Shown: in pieces, positions 34,885-45,074 of the stretch
Numbering within the stretch: the stretch's first letter is position 1
Layout of the letters: every line of letters starts with the position of its first letter
Assembly: GCA_036971475.1 (NCBI GenBank)
Contig: JBAIZL010000001.1
Span: forward strand, 281,675,425 to 281,739,424
Length of the DNA: 64,000 bases
Source: Prosapia bicincta
Lineage: Eukaryota; Arthropoda; Insecta; Hemiptera; Cercopidae
Reading direction: 5' to 3'
Program-made: the position numbers and the translations under genes
The notes under the pieces: model-generated
The model's database searches: none
The model's input: only the letters and a program-made list of their open reading frames with translations
What the model was told of the DNA's origin: nothing

Positions 34885-35610
34885 TATTTACTCAAGTTTA
34901 GGAACACATTTAGATACATGTGTAAAACCATTCCTAAACATGTCCTGAAGTAATATTGATTATTATTATTGACATGGAAGGTTAATTTTATATACCTAGA
35001 TTGAAATATACCTATGATGTATCCAGTTGGGATAGATTTGGTTGTAATTTTATACAACATTACCTAATTAAACGCTGCTTCCCCAGAGTAATAATTTTTG
35101 CCATGTGACGTGACCTCTATTCTTACCTTACACGTATAGATTTGTTTGGTTACATGTATAAAATTACAACCAAATCTATCATAACTCGATACTTCTATTC
35201 TATTATTACTATTACTAAAACTCGGAGGGACCTTATCGGTGTAGAGCACTTAGCTGCAGCTTTTGTACTCTCTTCCCATCCCTACCACAGGACTAGCTTA
35301 GTGGATACCTACCTCTTTGCAGAAATCTCAAGTACCCACCTGATGCTAAATCTTCTGATATCCTCTAGTGTACATACCTACCAGCCAAACCACTTTCTCC
35401 TTGCAGCTCCCAAAGCAGGGCACTCACAGAGTACGTGGATTGGGCTTTCCTCTTGGTCCTCGTCGCATCTCTTGCACACAGGGGACCTAGATTACTTCAT
35501 ACTCGATACTTCATAGGTATATAAAATTAACCTTCCGTGGGAATAAAAAAAAAATATATCAATATAGCTTGAGTACACATTTAAGAATGGTTTTATAGAC
35601 ATCTAAATAG
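34885..35610. mobile_element. Foldback family K with nested insertion
   Basis: The left arm runs GTGTAAAACCATTCC, ATGGAAGGTTAATTTTATAT, CAGTTGGGATAGATTTGG, TTGTAATTTTATAC. The right arm gives the inverse: TATAAAATTACAACC, AAATCTATCATAACTCG, then after an insertion GATACTTCATAGGTATATAA and ATTAACCTTCCGTGG. The arms are continuous once 35196-35512 is removed. No coding sequence of its own. Confidence 0.7.
35196..35500 (-). pseudogene. 3' end of a non-LTR retrotransposon
   Basis: Minus strand: CKRCDEDQEESPIHVLCECP followed by ALGAARRKWFG and, after a stop, LEDIRRFSIRWVLEISAKR. This is the CxxC-x(n)-H-x(4)-C knuckle and tail that close the second frame of I-like/Jockey-like arthropod retrotransposons after their RNase H. 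The 3' tail (plus-strand 35196-35216) is a TAA/TAG-type simple repeat as in I-clade elements. A 12-bp duplication ACTCGATACTTC flanks it (35184-35195 and 35501-35512). It is 5'-truncated to about 0.3 kb, normal for target-primed insertion. Confidence 0.75.
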
Positions 35611-36576
35611 GTCCTTAAAGTGAATAATTATCAAGTTTTTTAAATAAATATAATTACCTTTCTACTGTTATGCTGGTCTAATAGGTATTATGATATTTAT
35701 CATTAATATTATCAGTTTTGAAAAATAAGGCTAGATTACTTGGTAAAAATATGGTCTTGATGACGTTGGGGTTTTTGTAATTGTTTTAATGTGTAGAACA
35801 CGAATATCAACTTTTTTCTGTGAAAAGTTACTTTTTTCCCATTTTAAATGTTAGTATGTAATGGCATATAGGCCTATGGCGTGAACTGGGTGCAGAGTAT
35901 CTACAGCGCACTGCAGTACATCTAGATTTGGTTGTAATTTTATACACTACTATATATCTATATTAAAATGTACCTACAAAGTATCCAGTCAGTATAGATT
36001 TGGTTATAATTTTATGTAACTTTATTATCTACCTATATTTAAGTGTACCTACAAAGTATCCAGTCATGATAGATTTGGTTGTATGGCTAATTTTGGTAAA
36101 TATTTAGACTTATTGCTGATGCAGAAAATTACAACCAAATCTATCCTGACTGGATACTTCGTAGGTATATTTTAATATAGGTAGATAGTAGTGTTGAATA
36201 AAGTTATAGGTTAAAATGCATAAGCACAGCCACCTACGATATTTTGGGAAATCATTTAACACCACCAAATAGGGCGATATCCACAAGAATTTTTTTTTTA
36301 TTGACCTAGGTAAGTTACTTTTTTCAATTTAAAGTAGGGTAAAAAATTTGGCACGGAGGTAGAAGTTGTGAATGGGTGCAGAGTGATTTCATGACATCAC
36401 AGCTGTAGTTTGTGTGTTTAGAAATCTAAACTTTATGTAACAAAAACATGTCTTGAAGCTATATTGATAACTATTATTTTTGTTACTACCAATGAAGGTG
36501 AATTGTATATGTCAATATTGAAATATAAGTATCCAGTCAGGATAGATGTGGTTCTAATTGTATAAATGTAACCATT

Positions 36577-36835
36577 TAGGTAATACAATGAAAATATTGA
36601 AAGAACCCCAATACATCAAAAATAACAAATAAAGACATCATTATAGTTTGTAACTTCTTGTGTGCTAGATTGTATTTTGTAACAAGACCTTCTGATGATG
36701 ATGACATGGTCATCAAAAAGTACATAAGGGTTTAATCTTAAGTAACTTGTTTTATTTGTTATTTTTGTGGTATTGGGGTTCTTTCAATATTTTCATTGTA
36801 ATATATTGTACCACTGTGCTCTTGATATTGTGCAT
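36577..36835. mobile_element. Foldback family F
   Basis: Ends CAATGAAAATATTGAAAGAA and its complement TTCTTTCAATATTTTCATTG, with CCCCAATAC and GTATTGGGG next to them. A half copy lies at 59765-59885. The loop side carries a hammerhead-like motif at 36687-36730. Confidence 0.75.
36687..36730 (+). ncRNA. Hammerhead-like motif, family F
   Basis: Stem I ACCTT against AAGGG, exact core CTGATGA, a perfect 6-bp stem II TGATGA/TCATCA around CATGG, AAAA where GAAA is expected, then palindromic GTAC and AT before stem I closes. G12 is changed to A, the same change as in family G, which should abolish cleavage. Confidence 0.5.
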
Positions 36836-37690
36836 TTAGGTAATGTAAAAAATTAAAACCAAATCTAACCTGACTGGACACTTTTTAGGTATATAGTAAT
36901 GTATAAATTTAAAACCAAACTGGAGACTTTATAAGTATATTTAAATATGTATAAAAATTAAGCCAAAACGTTTCTCAAATATCTAAACACGTAAGGTTGT
37001 GTGATGTACCGCGGCAGATGCGCACAACCTTATGCTCAGCACTATAACACACGAAACATTTGTATCACTCCACTCCCATTCACAACTTATACCTCCGCAC
37101 TGAATTTGTACCCTACTTTGAATTGAAAAAAAGTAACTTCCCTAGGTCAATAAAAAAAAAATTCTTGTGGATATCGTCCTATTTGGTGGTTGAACAATTT
37201 TCCAAAATATCGTAGGTGGCTGCGCTTATGCATTTTAACCAAATCTATCTTGACTTGATACTTCATAGGTATTTTTTAATGTAGGTATGTAGTAATGTTG
37301 TATACAATTATAACCAAAAGTTAAATATTTAGATTTTAAGTTTAGTATTATAATAAATTTACTTCGACGTAGTGCAGTGCACTGTAGCTACTGCGCGGCC
37401 GGTTCAGGCTATACATGCTATTACAGACTAACATTCAAAATGTGCAGAAAAACTAACTTTTTGTATTTTTGGGGGAAAAGGTCAATATTCGTGCTCTGCA
37501 TATTAAAATGAGTAATTAAAAGAAAAATGTCTTAATATAAATAAGACTCGTTTACGTTATACAGGCCATTAGATACTAACATTTAAAATGTGGAAAAAAG
37601 TTGATATTCGTGTTCTACACATTAAAACAAGTAATTTTTAAAAAAATTTAAAAAACCAACATTATTAAGACCATATTTTTACCGATTATT

Positions 37691-38244
37691 TTACACAACA
37701 CATACAACTTTATAAACTCAGGGTTTCTTAAAAACAATACGATCTTATAATTTTCTATATTAGAATATGCCTATAAATCTGATTTCAATATGTTACGCTA
37801 TAAAAAAAAGTTTACTAGCGCAAGTTATCTTGTTGTTATCGCGTAATTTTTATGTTTATTATTGCATTGCCACATGCTAACTGTACTGACTCAAATAACT
37901 TTGAATCCTTAATGTTTTTATAAAATCACTATATTTTACAATATTACTATGTAGTTACAAAGTATTTGGTTGAATTAGTTTTTCTTATAATTTCACTAAT
38001 AGTAATATTGATGTTTGCAAAGACTGCAATACTTTCATATAACATAATTTACTCTATAATCAGAGATGAAACAAACTCTGAAAGAAAGTTGTATAACTTT
38101 ATTGCATATAATATCATGTAATAAAATATTTGTATAACATTATTTTATAATGTTATATAGCATGTAAAAATTTAAGTTAATGATAAATTTAGTAGTTTTG
38201 GCAACAGTAATAATGTTTAATTGTAAAAATTATAGGTTCGGTAA
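37691..38244. other. No gene recognised
   Basis: AT-rich DNA between the composite palindrome and the next PLE-A insertion. Confidence 0.35.
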
Positions 38245-38928
38245 GCAAATTATATTACTTACACTTTTAAAAAGTTTAAAACTTGCCTATAGTAGCACTT
38301 ACTTTGCTTGTTGAGGATGGCCGTTTTGGGAAATGTGCCCCTTTGTCAACTCAGACCGTAACTGATCTCAAGGTTTACATAGGTTAGGGTGGGGGTGGGA
38401 TATTTTGGTGGTGTGGGTGTATTTGTGTGTATTAGGAGTTATGATGTCAAAAAGTGCGTGTGAGTTGTAATGTAATTGTGTATGTGTGTAGGGTGTAGTT
38501 TGAAGTGCCTATATATTTCGTATTGTTCGGTTGTGTAGCGTTGGTTATTTCTGTGTTGTTTATGAAGAATTTGTAGGTTAGATGTTATGTCTATGTAGTC
38601 ATGTTTTGTGGAGTTGAGATGATCGGCAAAGTTTGATTGGTAGTTATTGTTTTTTAGTGCTTTTATATGTTCTTGGTAACGTCTGTAGAATGACCTCCCT
38701 GTCTGGACTATGTAAAAACTGGGGCATGAAAATATCCCATCCCCACCCTAACCTACGTAAACCTTGAGATCAGTTACTGTCTGAGTTGACACAGGGACAC
38801 ATCTCCCAAAACGGCCGTCCTCAACACGCAAAGTAAGTGCTACTATAGGCAAGTTTTAAACTTTTTAAAAGTGTAAGTGATTACTAGTAGCTCACGCGAA
38901 GATGGAATCAACAAATGCAAATTATATT
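38245..38928. mobile_element. PLE-A mini inverted dimer with 12-bp target duplication
   Basis: GCAAATTATATT occurs at 38245-38256 and 38917-38928 immediately outside the element. The left part is a minus-strand 3' end of PLE-A (terminal region plus about 0.3 kb of frame, from CAACTCAGACCGTAACTGAT to CCCTGTCTGGACTATGTAAA). At about 38728 it switches to a plus-strand terminal region alone (AATATCCCATCCCCACCC to GGAATCAACAAAT). Only one outer end carries the tail TAGCTCACGCGAAGATGGAA, as in the dimer at 49.5 kb. Confidence 0.85.
38775..38822 (+). ncRNA. Variant-core hammerhead-like motif of PLE-A
   Basis: TGAG/CTCA, core TTGACACA, stem II GGGA/TCCC, AAAA for GAAA, CGGCCG, TC. A decayed inverse copy lies in the left arm (about 38315-38360). 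Confidence 0.4.
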
Positions 38929-39465
38929 GTAATTGTGGAATTTAGTATAAAAGAATGACATTAATAAAACATGGAGAAAAGTTTTTATTGTGTAAAAGAA
39001 GGATATTTTTGTCACAAAGGATCATAAATAAAATATCAATTTTACTACATTATAAATGCAGGTACAAAATTTTCATTACTTCTCACCAATTTCAGATGCC
39101 ATTTTGTTGTTCTCAGTGCTTCTGAGGTCAATGATGTGAACAAAGATTTGTAGATTGAATAAAGTCTTGCTGTTAATATAATCACTCAAAAGTTCCCTAG
39201 TTTGTTGCCTAGTTCTGGCTTTTTAAATAATTATTGAAGAGTTTTCTTAGAAAATAGAAATTGTTATAAAAACAATTTTCTATTCAGTAATACATGCATC
39301 TACTTGATAACCGCCTTGGTAAAAAAAGTTATAAAACTAGGTTTTTATATAGAGGTTTTGTGTATGTTTAATACGAATATTTTTCAATTTTCCATGAATA
39401 TTTTGTGAATACCAAAATATATTTTTTACAAATTTATTTCAAAATGTATGAAAACAGAATGAATA
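38929..39465. other. No gene recognised
   Basis: AT-rich; nothing supported. Confidence 0.3.
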
Positions 39466-39912
39466 CAGTAAAATCTATATAATTTGGCCTTTCACCTATC
39501 CAGCTCTTCCAGTAATATGGTTTATTTGTCAAGGTCAGATGTACACAAGCTTGTATATTTTTCACTGCATGCTAATGTCAGTGACTGAGTGGCCTACACG
39601 TCACATGGTTCTAGTTGTGTAGCTCGTACCGATTTCAAGCTGTATGTTGTTGTACTAATGTACAATGACTGTTACTGAAGTGCAAGTGACCAATGTCGTT
39701 AAAGATAATGTAACCTTTTATGGTAAAATACAGACCAGTACATTTAATCTTGTTTTATCATTTTAAGTTCAGGTCAGGATTATTTACCAGTTTTCTTTAT
39801 TTTTGGGCAATACACATAAATATTGAACAATGTAAATTGTGATTTTAATGGGCTGCCCAGTATTTCGGCAGTATCCCAGCCCAATATTTGCAGGATTATT
39901 GAGAGTTTACTG
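39466..39912. mobile_element. pogo-like MITE
   Basis: The left end CAGTAAAATCTATATAATTT after TA and the right end, read inward, CAGTAAACTCTCAATAATCC share the pogo/Tigger terminal word CAGTAAA-TCTC. It is 447 bp long with no transposase coding. The right TA has become TC. Confidence 0.55.
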
Positions 39913-40800
39913 TCTTTAAAGTATTTCATGATTGTTGAATCATGTCAACTGTCAAATCATATCACATTGATTTGCAGATTATGTTAGTACAAGTAGAAAT
40001 AATCCTCACTTATCTCCACACACTTGATAATTTGTCATTTTCAATAATTCTGCATAATCAAAGTCCTGGAGATGCTGGATTAATAGACAGCTATTGTATT
40101 TCTTTTATTGTTAATTACATTAAGGTTTTGATTCTAGACACAAAATAGTGTAAGGTTTCACTAGTAGGTTTACAGAAATATGTGTTTTTTTAGACTAAGA
40201 AAAATTAATTTGAATTGCAGTTTCAAAATTTTTAAAACATGCTTGTCTATTTTCATATGTAGTCTTTAAAATCAACATACTACTTGTTCTTTGTTCATTA
40301 ATGATAAATACTAGATATTCAGAAAATTCTATTATCTTTCCATGCATTGGAACTACAAACTACTAAATTATTTGCTGTATGATCATACGTATAATCTTTT
40401 TTGCATTGTAAGTAGGTTACTACTTTGCCAAAGAGAAAGTTTTGCATACCTGTTCTCTGAAAATAAAAGGTTCTCTGATGGTTATTTATCATAGCCAGAG
40501 ATGTACCTGGGTACATCATGCAGATGATGTACCTCTAGCCTCCCTTCATAATTAATAGCCCACTACTTCGGCAAGGCCGAATGATTTGAGAATTAATATT
40601 TTGTAGTCACTTTTTTAGTTGTATTCCCCAAACCATTTTAATTATTTATTTTTTTTTTTACCCGTTGCTAATTCTAGTTTTATTAAGTTGAATCTCAGTG
40701 TCATATCTTTATGTGTTTAACATTAAGTTTTTGAAATAATTTAACTATGCATTATTAACTTCTATTAATATTTAAAAAGTAATAGATACATCTTCTTTAG
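39913..40800. other. Intron sequence before exon 4B
   Basis: AT-rich; ends with the acceptor ACATCTTCTTTAG. Confidence 0.35.
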
Positions 40801-40907
40801 GCATCTATAATGATCCTTGGATCCTTTTCTTCAGTCTTATCCTAGAAATCCTACCAGTTGCTTCCCAAAAATTGTTTATAGAGAAAAAAAGAGGTGTATA
40901 TTACTAG
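40801..40907 (+). CDS. Exon 4B: C-terminal exon
   Basis: Acceptor CATCTTCTTTAG, then the two bases completing a Gly codon after exon 3B. It reads IYNDPWILFFSLILEILPVA and SQKLFIEKKRGVYY, then TAG at 40905-40907: one membrane helix and a basic tail, as expected for the C-terminus of a small multi-pass protein. It is the only open frame through this stretch and agrees with the phase of exon 3B. A consensus donor (TTTGTG|GTGAGT) lies 7 bp after the stop, so a further 3'-UTR intron, or an upstream alternative donor (AGAG|GTGTAT at about 40892), is possible. Confidence 0.58.
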
Positions 40908-43900
40908 TTTTGTGGTGAGTAAACATTATTAACTTACATAATAAAATTATTTTATATCTTTGTTCTACATCTTTAAGATTATTTCATTTTTCTTACTGCC
41001 ACTAATTTCAGTTTCTAATTTTAATTGATTAGTATGATTACTTGTAATGGTTTGAAGAATATTGTTTAGTTATATTTAATGTATAATCATGTATCAGATG
41101 GTATAACCACTAGGATGGACCAAAAAAAATGTTTTTTTTTAATAATTGAATTCTAGTCATAAAAGTAATGCAATGCCCCCTAATAACTGGGGAAATAATT
41201 AAATCTTTAATTCAATTTTCAAATAGCACCATAAGCTTGAAAAAATTCAAAATATATGTTTTTAATGCAGTGGGTAGTTATAATTTCAATTTGTATGTCT
41301 GAACATTTTAAAAACACTTCGAACATATTTTTTTTCCTTTATTGAGCCTAAAAATAGAACTATTTTTATAAAATCATATTTTTTTTTCTTACGTGGCGAA
41401 GTTACAAAAAAATTATTTAGCTCTTTGCCTATTCCAAATAATATACAAATTGTTGAAATAACCCAGAACTCGCCACACAATATGAGTTCTAAAAGACACA
41501 GAGTTACAAGCTGTTTTTCAATAACTCAAATAGATTTTTGTCTAATTATGGCAAGTGAAGTCAAGTCTTTTGAACATGTTTTCTGTTGCTTTTTTTTAAA
41601 TAGTATATTTCCCAAATTATGAATGATTTTGTTTTTACAGAGCCTCACACTTATTCCAAAAGTGTTCTTTTTGTTCAAGCTGGTAGTTAGAAAAAACTCT
41701 GCATTTTCTTACAGTGGCACTCAAGTTACTTTTTCTATGCCCTTAACTAAAATTGCAATATTTCAGTATATACTTATACAATTTTAAGATAATACTAAAT
41801 GCACATCACTAATAACAAAATCCTAATAAATAGAACTAAAAATCATAAGTGACTCCTCCACTACAGTGTATGCATGCAGATAATTTCTAAAATATAATAT
41901 TATACAAACTTACATTAGATCCCAAAATATAGAATAGGGGTAGGAGGAAAATACTATCCTATAAAATGGATGATATAATCAAGCAACCTTTATAGTATAA
42001 ATTAGTAAAGTAGGTGGCATTCAGAAAAAATGTCAAAGGAAAGATGGAGTGAAGGTAACTTTTTATGTCCAAAGACATAAGTAAAGGAAAAGTGTAGAGT
42101 TTGGTTAGCGAAAACAACCCCTATGAGCTCACTCAGTTTTTTTGACCACCAAATGTTAGTCGGTTTTGGAAGAGGTGTTCATAGTTCAGAAAATGTACTT
42201 TTTTTTTCAAAATATGCTTTGAGAAAAGAATGTATAGAAAAATATTTTGTTTCTCAGAATTGTAAAAAAAATAAGTTTTCCTAGTTTGATTTTAAATACA
42301 TTTATATTTTTATAGATATACATTTTTAGGTATACCAAAAAATGTGTTAAAATATACAGAAAATTATGTTCCTGGTTTCAAACTATATCTTTTTTATTTA
42401 AACAAAAATTTCTGAATCATCTTTATAATTTTTTATTTATTTTTACTCAGCTGGCATTAAACAATTACGTAGTTAAAAATACATCAATAAATATTAGAAA
42501 GTTCTTTCATTTGCTAATTCAATTCAAAATTCATTTTTGAAAAGATATTTAAAATGTCATTGTTAATAACTTTAAAGCAGTTAAAAATATACCATTAAAT
42601 TTTTAATAGTTTACATAACATCCACAGCAAATTTTACTAAAATCCATCTTGTTACTGAAAGTAAATTTGCTGGTTGTCATCTTTTTTACTCAACTAGTAT
42701 GAATTTTTTGTTTTAATAAACATTACAGATTTTTAATTTGTATATTCAACATAACTGTTATCAAAACCTATTAATTTATATTGTAAATAAATCAATAACT
42801 GAGTCTAAATTTATTTAATGACTAATTTGAAATAAAAGTTAGAAGGTGTATTATATATAGGGTTACATCAACAGAACTTCCTTCAAATACATTAATAGTT
42901 ATGATTGCAACATTTAGTAATAGTACATTATAAGTAACATGTAGAAAATCTTGAACCTTGCTCATTTTTGTACAATCTACTTCGTAACTAGCCAAATGGT
43001 CTATTCTGTACATGAATATCTAACATTTTGATCTACTTTATCAGTATTTTATTCTACAGGCAGCAAAATATTTGAAATCTTTCAAAGATATATAAAAAGT
43101 ATAAAGAAAGAATGCATTATGTAAACTGTACTATTTATAGATCAATGAGGATAGGGTCTAAGTCTGGAATGCTTTCAGTAGAGTTTACATCGGTTCTGAA
43201 CATTTTTTAATTTTTTTACTTTATTTGCAGTAATGTTTTTGTTCAATGCTTGTCCAAATGTTTTTTGTCTCAGAGGGTGTGTTACCTGAATAAAATGGAA
43301 ATATTAATTTATCATACCTTTCGACTATAATAGTTTTTAGTAAAACAAAACAATGTTTTGAAATCAATATTTTCTATTTATATAGAGTGAAGAGAAAGTA
43401 CATTTCATAACATGACAATGTAATCTTGTTTATCCTGCCTTCATATACAAAGGGCTATTTTAGACACAAACCTTTTTTGAATTAGTTCAATATTTACATT
43501 TTTAAAATTCAACACTTTTTATATATTAAAGTTGATGCAGATGAAAGACTTTTTAGCTCTGCAAAGAAACCTGGTGGCTACTTGTGCATAAAACGTGAAG
43601 TGTTGGGTTGCTGGGTTGCATAACATTGTTGTGAAATTGAGACAACCTTCTAACATTGATGTCTAGAGCATCTCATCTCAGATCTTCACTTACCAAATAC
43701 ATGTAAACTATGCTCATTTAACCAGCATAATTGTTCCTAAAAAGTTAGATAATAAAAATCAGTACTCATTTGCTTTCTAATTACGAGTAGGTGTTCTTGA
43801 GACAAAAGGAATAGTTGTTTTAAGTAGTGAACAGTAACCCTAATAAAACAGAATTTTTGTGTTTCACTACTTTGTAAATATGATTTTCACATAGAATAAG

Positions 43901-44285
43901 TGTTCTTTTAGTTTTTATTATCAATGCATTTTCTTGATTACTGGATTACTTCTAGGTTAATGTTTAAAAATGATTTTAGTAATTCCAAAGTGTTAGTTTT
44001 TAAATCTATGATATACACATTTTATGTCCAACTCACCCCTCATCAGTTTGAAATAAATAGAATATTCATGAAAATATCTTGGATTTTTACTGAATTATTA
44101 CTAGAAGTTCCTTTTTACTCTTACACCTAAAAAGTGGAAATGTGCTTCAGCCGTCATGGGAATTACAATTATTGTATTATTTGTCATAATTTTAAAATCT
44201 GCATTACTTCATAATATTTGATATTTTTCCCATTCATGACTGATATTTCTTAACCACGCCCATGTTTGTGTATAAAGGAAGGATG

Positions 44286-44287
<2 letters not shown>
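40908..44287. other. 3' region; no gene recognised
   Basis: About 3.4 kb of AT-rich DNA. An acceptor-like TTTTTACAG|AGCCTC at 41641 opens about 50 codons in one frame, but without conservation or a recognisable product I leave it out. No mobile element noticed. Confidence 0.35.

Positions 44288-44323
<36 letters not shown>
44288..44323. repeat. (TA)n microsatellite at left end of PLE-C
   Basis: A TA repeat interrupted by PLE-C; the tract resumes at 46878. Confidence 0.95.
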
Positions 44324-44326
<3 letters not shown>

Positions 44327-44386
44327 GTTAATATATTACTATTGTAAGTAATTTTATCCACCATTAAGTGCAATGATTTTACCTTG

Positions 44387-44430
44387 TGTGATGAGGCGCC
44401 TTTCGGCCACTTGACCATTGTCGAATCACT
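44387..44430 (-). ncRNA. Variant-core hammerhead-like motif, PLE-C left end
   Basis: Minus strand: stem I AGTGAT/ATCACA (five pairs), core TCGACAAT, stem II GGTC/GGCC (one G-U) around AAGT, GAAA, perfect palindrome GGCGCC, TC. Compared with the right-end copy, stem II differs by a compensatory-type change (GACC to GGCC, pairing kept). Confidence 0.55.
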
Positions 44431-44576
44431 GATTACTTTTTTCAATTTTTTTGGTGTGGATGTTCGGTCCGTGGTATTGGTATTTGTTCACGTCATACAC
44501 GTTTCCTCTTGAGTCTCGTGTATAATGTTTTTGAATAGTATGTCTTCTTTATATGTTGTTTGTAGATTCATTAAAT

Positions 44577-44879
44577 TCATTCGAAAAACATAACCTATCA
44601 GGAATTTACAAAATTACATGTAACAACTGTAACGCATTTTACATAGGGAAAACAACCAGATCATTTAAAATAAGATTTGAAGAACATTATAGAGCATTCA
44701 AAAACAAAAATTCAAAATTATCAAATGTTGCAGCACACCTAATATCACATAAACATGAAATAAATTACGAAAATAACCTAACGATACTTGAAATAAATAA
44801 TAACCCAATAGAACTAAACTCACTAGAAAAATACCATATTTATAAAAACATACACAACAATTTAAGTTTTTTATATTGA
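44577..44879 (+). pseudogene. Upstream partial GIY-YIG copy of PLE-C
   Basis: Frame FEKHNLSGIYKITCNNCNAF, YIGKTTRSFKIRFEEHYRAF and onward to NIHNNLSFLY then TGA. It is a near-duplicate of residues about 426-525 of the main frame. It lacks any reverse transcriptase before it and ends where the main element's 5' part begins, so it is the tail of a partial head-to-tail unit, not a separate gene. Confidence 0.8.
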
Positions 44880-45074
44880 ACACATAAGAAACAATATTAA
44901 TAATAAAATTAACCTAATAAAAACGGAAAAAAACAAAAAAACGGAACAATATATTAATAAAAAAGAAATTATAAAACTCAGAGAAAAACTAGAAAACAAC
45001 GACTACTTAATATTAAAATCAGATTAAACAAATACACCAGTAATAATAGAAAAAAAACCAAATATATCGATTCA
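44880..45074 (+). pseudogene. Broken N-terminal part of PLE-C reverse transcriptase
   Basis: In plus-strand frame it reads KKEIIKLREKLENNDYLILK, then SD followed by TAA where related PLEs have a Lys (LK-S/A-DK motif), then TNTPVIIEKKPN and a frameshift into the Met of the long frame at 45075. The 'I-L-K-S-D-K-TNTPVII' run is the conserved start of PLE reverse transcriptases, so the true frame extends upstream of 45075 and was broken by one stop and one frameshift. Confidence 0.7.

Larger units (their letters stand above)
35730..37690. repeat. Composite palindrome of about 1.95 kb
   Basis: Left words recur inverted on the right in mirror order: GGTAAAAATATGGTCTTGAT / AAGACCATATTTTTACC; AATGTGTAGAACACGAATAT / ATATTCGTGTTCTACACATT; TTTAAATGTTAGTATGTAAT / inverse near 37410 and 37570; CAGCGCACTGCAG / inverse near 37375; TTAAAATGCATAAGCACAGC / inverse near 37225; AGTTGTGAATGGGTGCAGAG / inverse near 37070. 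Family K sequence (35920-36190 and 36840-37330) forms part of the arms, and foldback F (36577-36835) sits in the loop. No protein-coding content was recognised. Confidence 0.65.

Noticed and set aside
35142..35516. 124-codon plus-strand open frame
   Set aside because: Antisense of the non-LTR retrotransposon fragment; the minus strand has the recognisable CCHC tail.
41641..41790. Acceptor-like TTTTTACAG|AGCCTC followed by about 50 open codons
   Set aside because: Possible extra 3' exon, but it does not fit the phase of exon 4B without assuming an unproven donor.
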